Assembly: GCA_963082875.1 (NCBI GenBank)
Contig: OY720097.1
Coordinates: forward strand, 8,254,501-8,318,500
DNA from: Corella eumyota
Lineage: Eukaryota; Chordata; Ascidiacea; Phlebobranchia; Corellidae
Direction: 5' to 3'
DNA: 64,000 nt
The number at the start of each line of letters is the position of its first letter. Position 1 is the first letter of the stretch. The notes under the pieces are model-generated. The model had not been told where the DNA came from, ran no database searches, and worked only from the letters and a program-made list of their open reading frames with translations. The position numbers and the translations under genes are program-made. Below are positions 63,750 through 64,000 of this stretch, piece after piece.

Positions 63750-63964
63750 AAATGTTATAAAATTAAATTTGAAGTCGTTTAAAATTTAGATAATTTATCG
63801 TGATTTCATAAATCTTGCAATTTTTTCTGAAAATCGAACGAGTTAGGGTTTCTGCTTGATTAGGGTTAGAAAACAAGGGTTAGGGTTTCCATTAAAAATA
63901 AATCAAACATGCAAAAATTTTGTAATAGAAACGCTTTGTTTGTTAGATGATTACAATTTAAACA
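63750..63964 (-). repeat. Right arm of the foldback pair
   Basis: It is the reverse complement of 61424-61649 with scattered differences and small gaps. The TTAGGG-type motifs read forward here: GTTAGGGTTT, GATTAGGGTTAG and GGGTTAGGGTTTCC. Similarity ends at about 63964, inside the window, so the outer border is probably real. Confidence 0.8.
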
Positions 63965-64000
63965 TTATCTTTAATAATAATTCATATTATGTCATTATGC

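Noticed and set aside
1-64000. CRISPR arrays, operons, bacterial promoters and intact retroelements
   Set aside because: The DNA is eukaryotic with spliced genes; no direct-repeat array and no reverse transcriptase, integrase or capsid-like frame was seen.

Overview
The window looks like nuclear DNA of a tunicate, most likely Ciona. It is AT-rich, its genes are split into many short exons with GT/AG introns, its proteins are clearly chordate-like, and its one DLC/STARD RhoGAP gene resembles all three vertebrate paralogues rather than any one. The species call is inference; no rRNA, mitochondrial or other marker sequence is present. All gene models were built by reading splice sites and checking that codon phases match across every junction.

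Layout. (1) 478-2842, + strand: a complete six-exon TMEM86A-type lysoplasmalogenase gene. (2) 4420-46252, - strand: one very large gene of the DLC1/STARD13/STARD8 family (SAM, unstructured linker, RhoGAP, START). Its shared 3' exons lie at 4.4-9.8 kb and the SAM exons at 26.7-29.7 kb. Three alternative ATG-bearing first exons lie at 46.3, 34.8 and 12.6 kb. They predict proteins of about 2012, 1277 and 1308 residues; the third lacks the SAM domain. (3) 46.3-51.7 kb: an intergenic stretch with old repeats. (4) 51755-53917, + strand: a seven-exon divergent class A GPCR with one frame slip in a run of nine A. (5) 56003-60619, + strand: a 13-exon SLC22-type organic ion transporter of about 600 residues. 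(6) 60.6-64 kb: very AT-rich DNA holding two inverted arms of about 220 bp with telomere-like motifs.

Functional picture. The lysoplasmalogenase, GPCR and SLC22 transporter are membrane proteins with no visible operon or pathway link. The DLC-type gene is the centre of the window. Catalytic RhoGAP residues, the tensin-type SIYDN motif and the LD-like talin/FAK-type helix are all kept. The longest isoform adds a 574-residue first exon carrying four short amphipathic helices with the hydrophobic spacing of PKA RII-anchoring helices. That is the most interesting protein signal here. At the DNA level, the full CRE palindrome TGACGTCA occurs at least 21 times, in exons, introns and intergenic DNA, against fewer than one expected from base composition.

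Limits: non-coding first exons, transcription starts and trans-splicing cannot be seen. Donor choice at SLC22 exon 2 is ambiguous. Repeat ages and identities are by eye.
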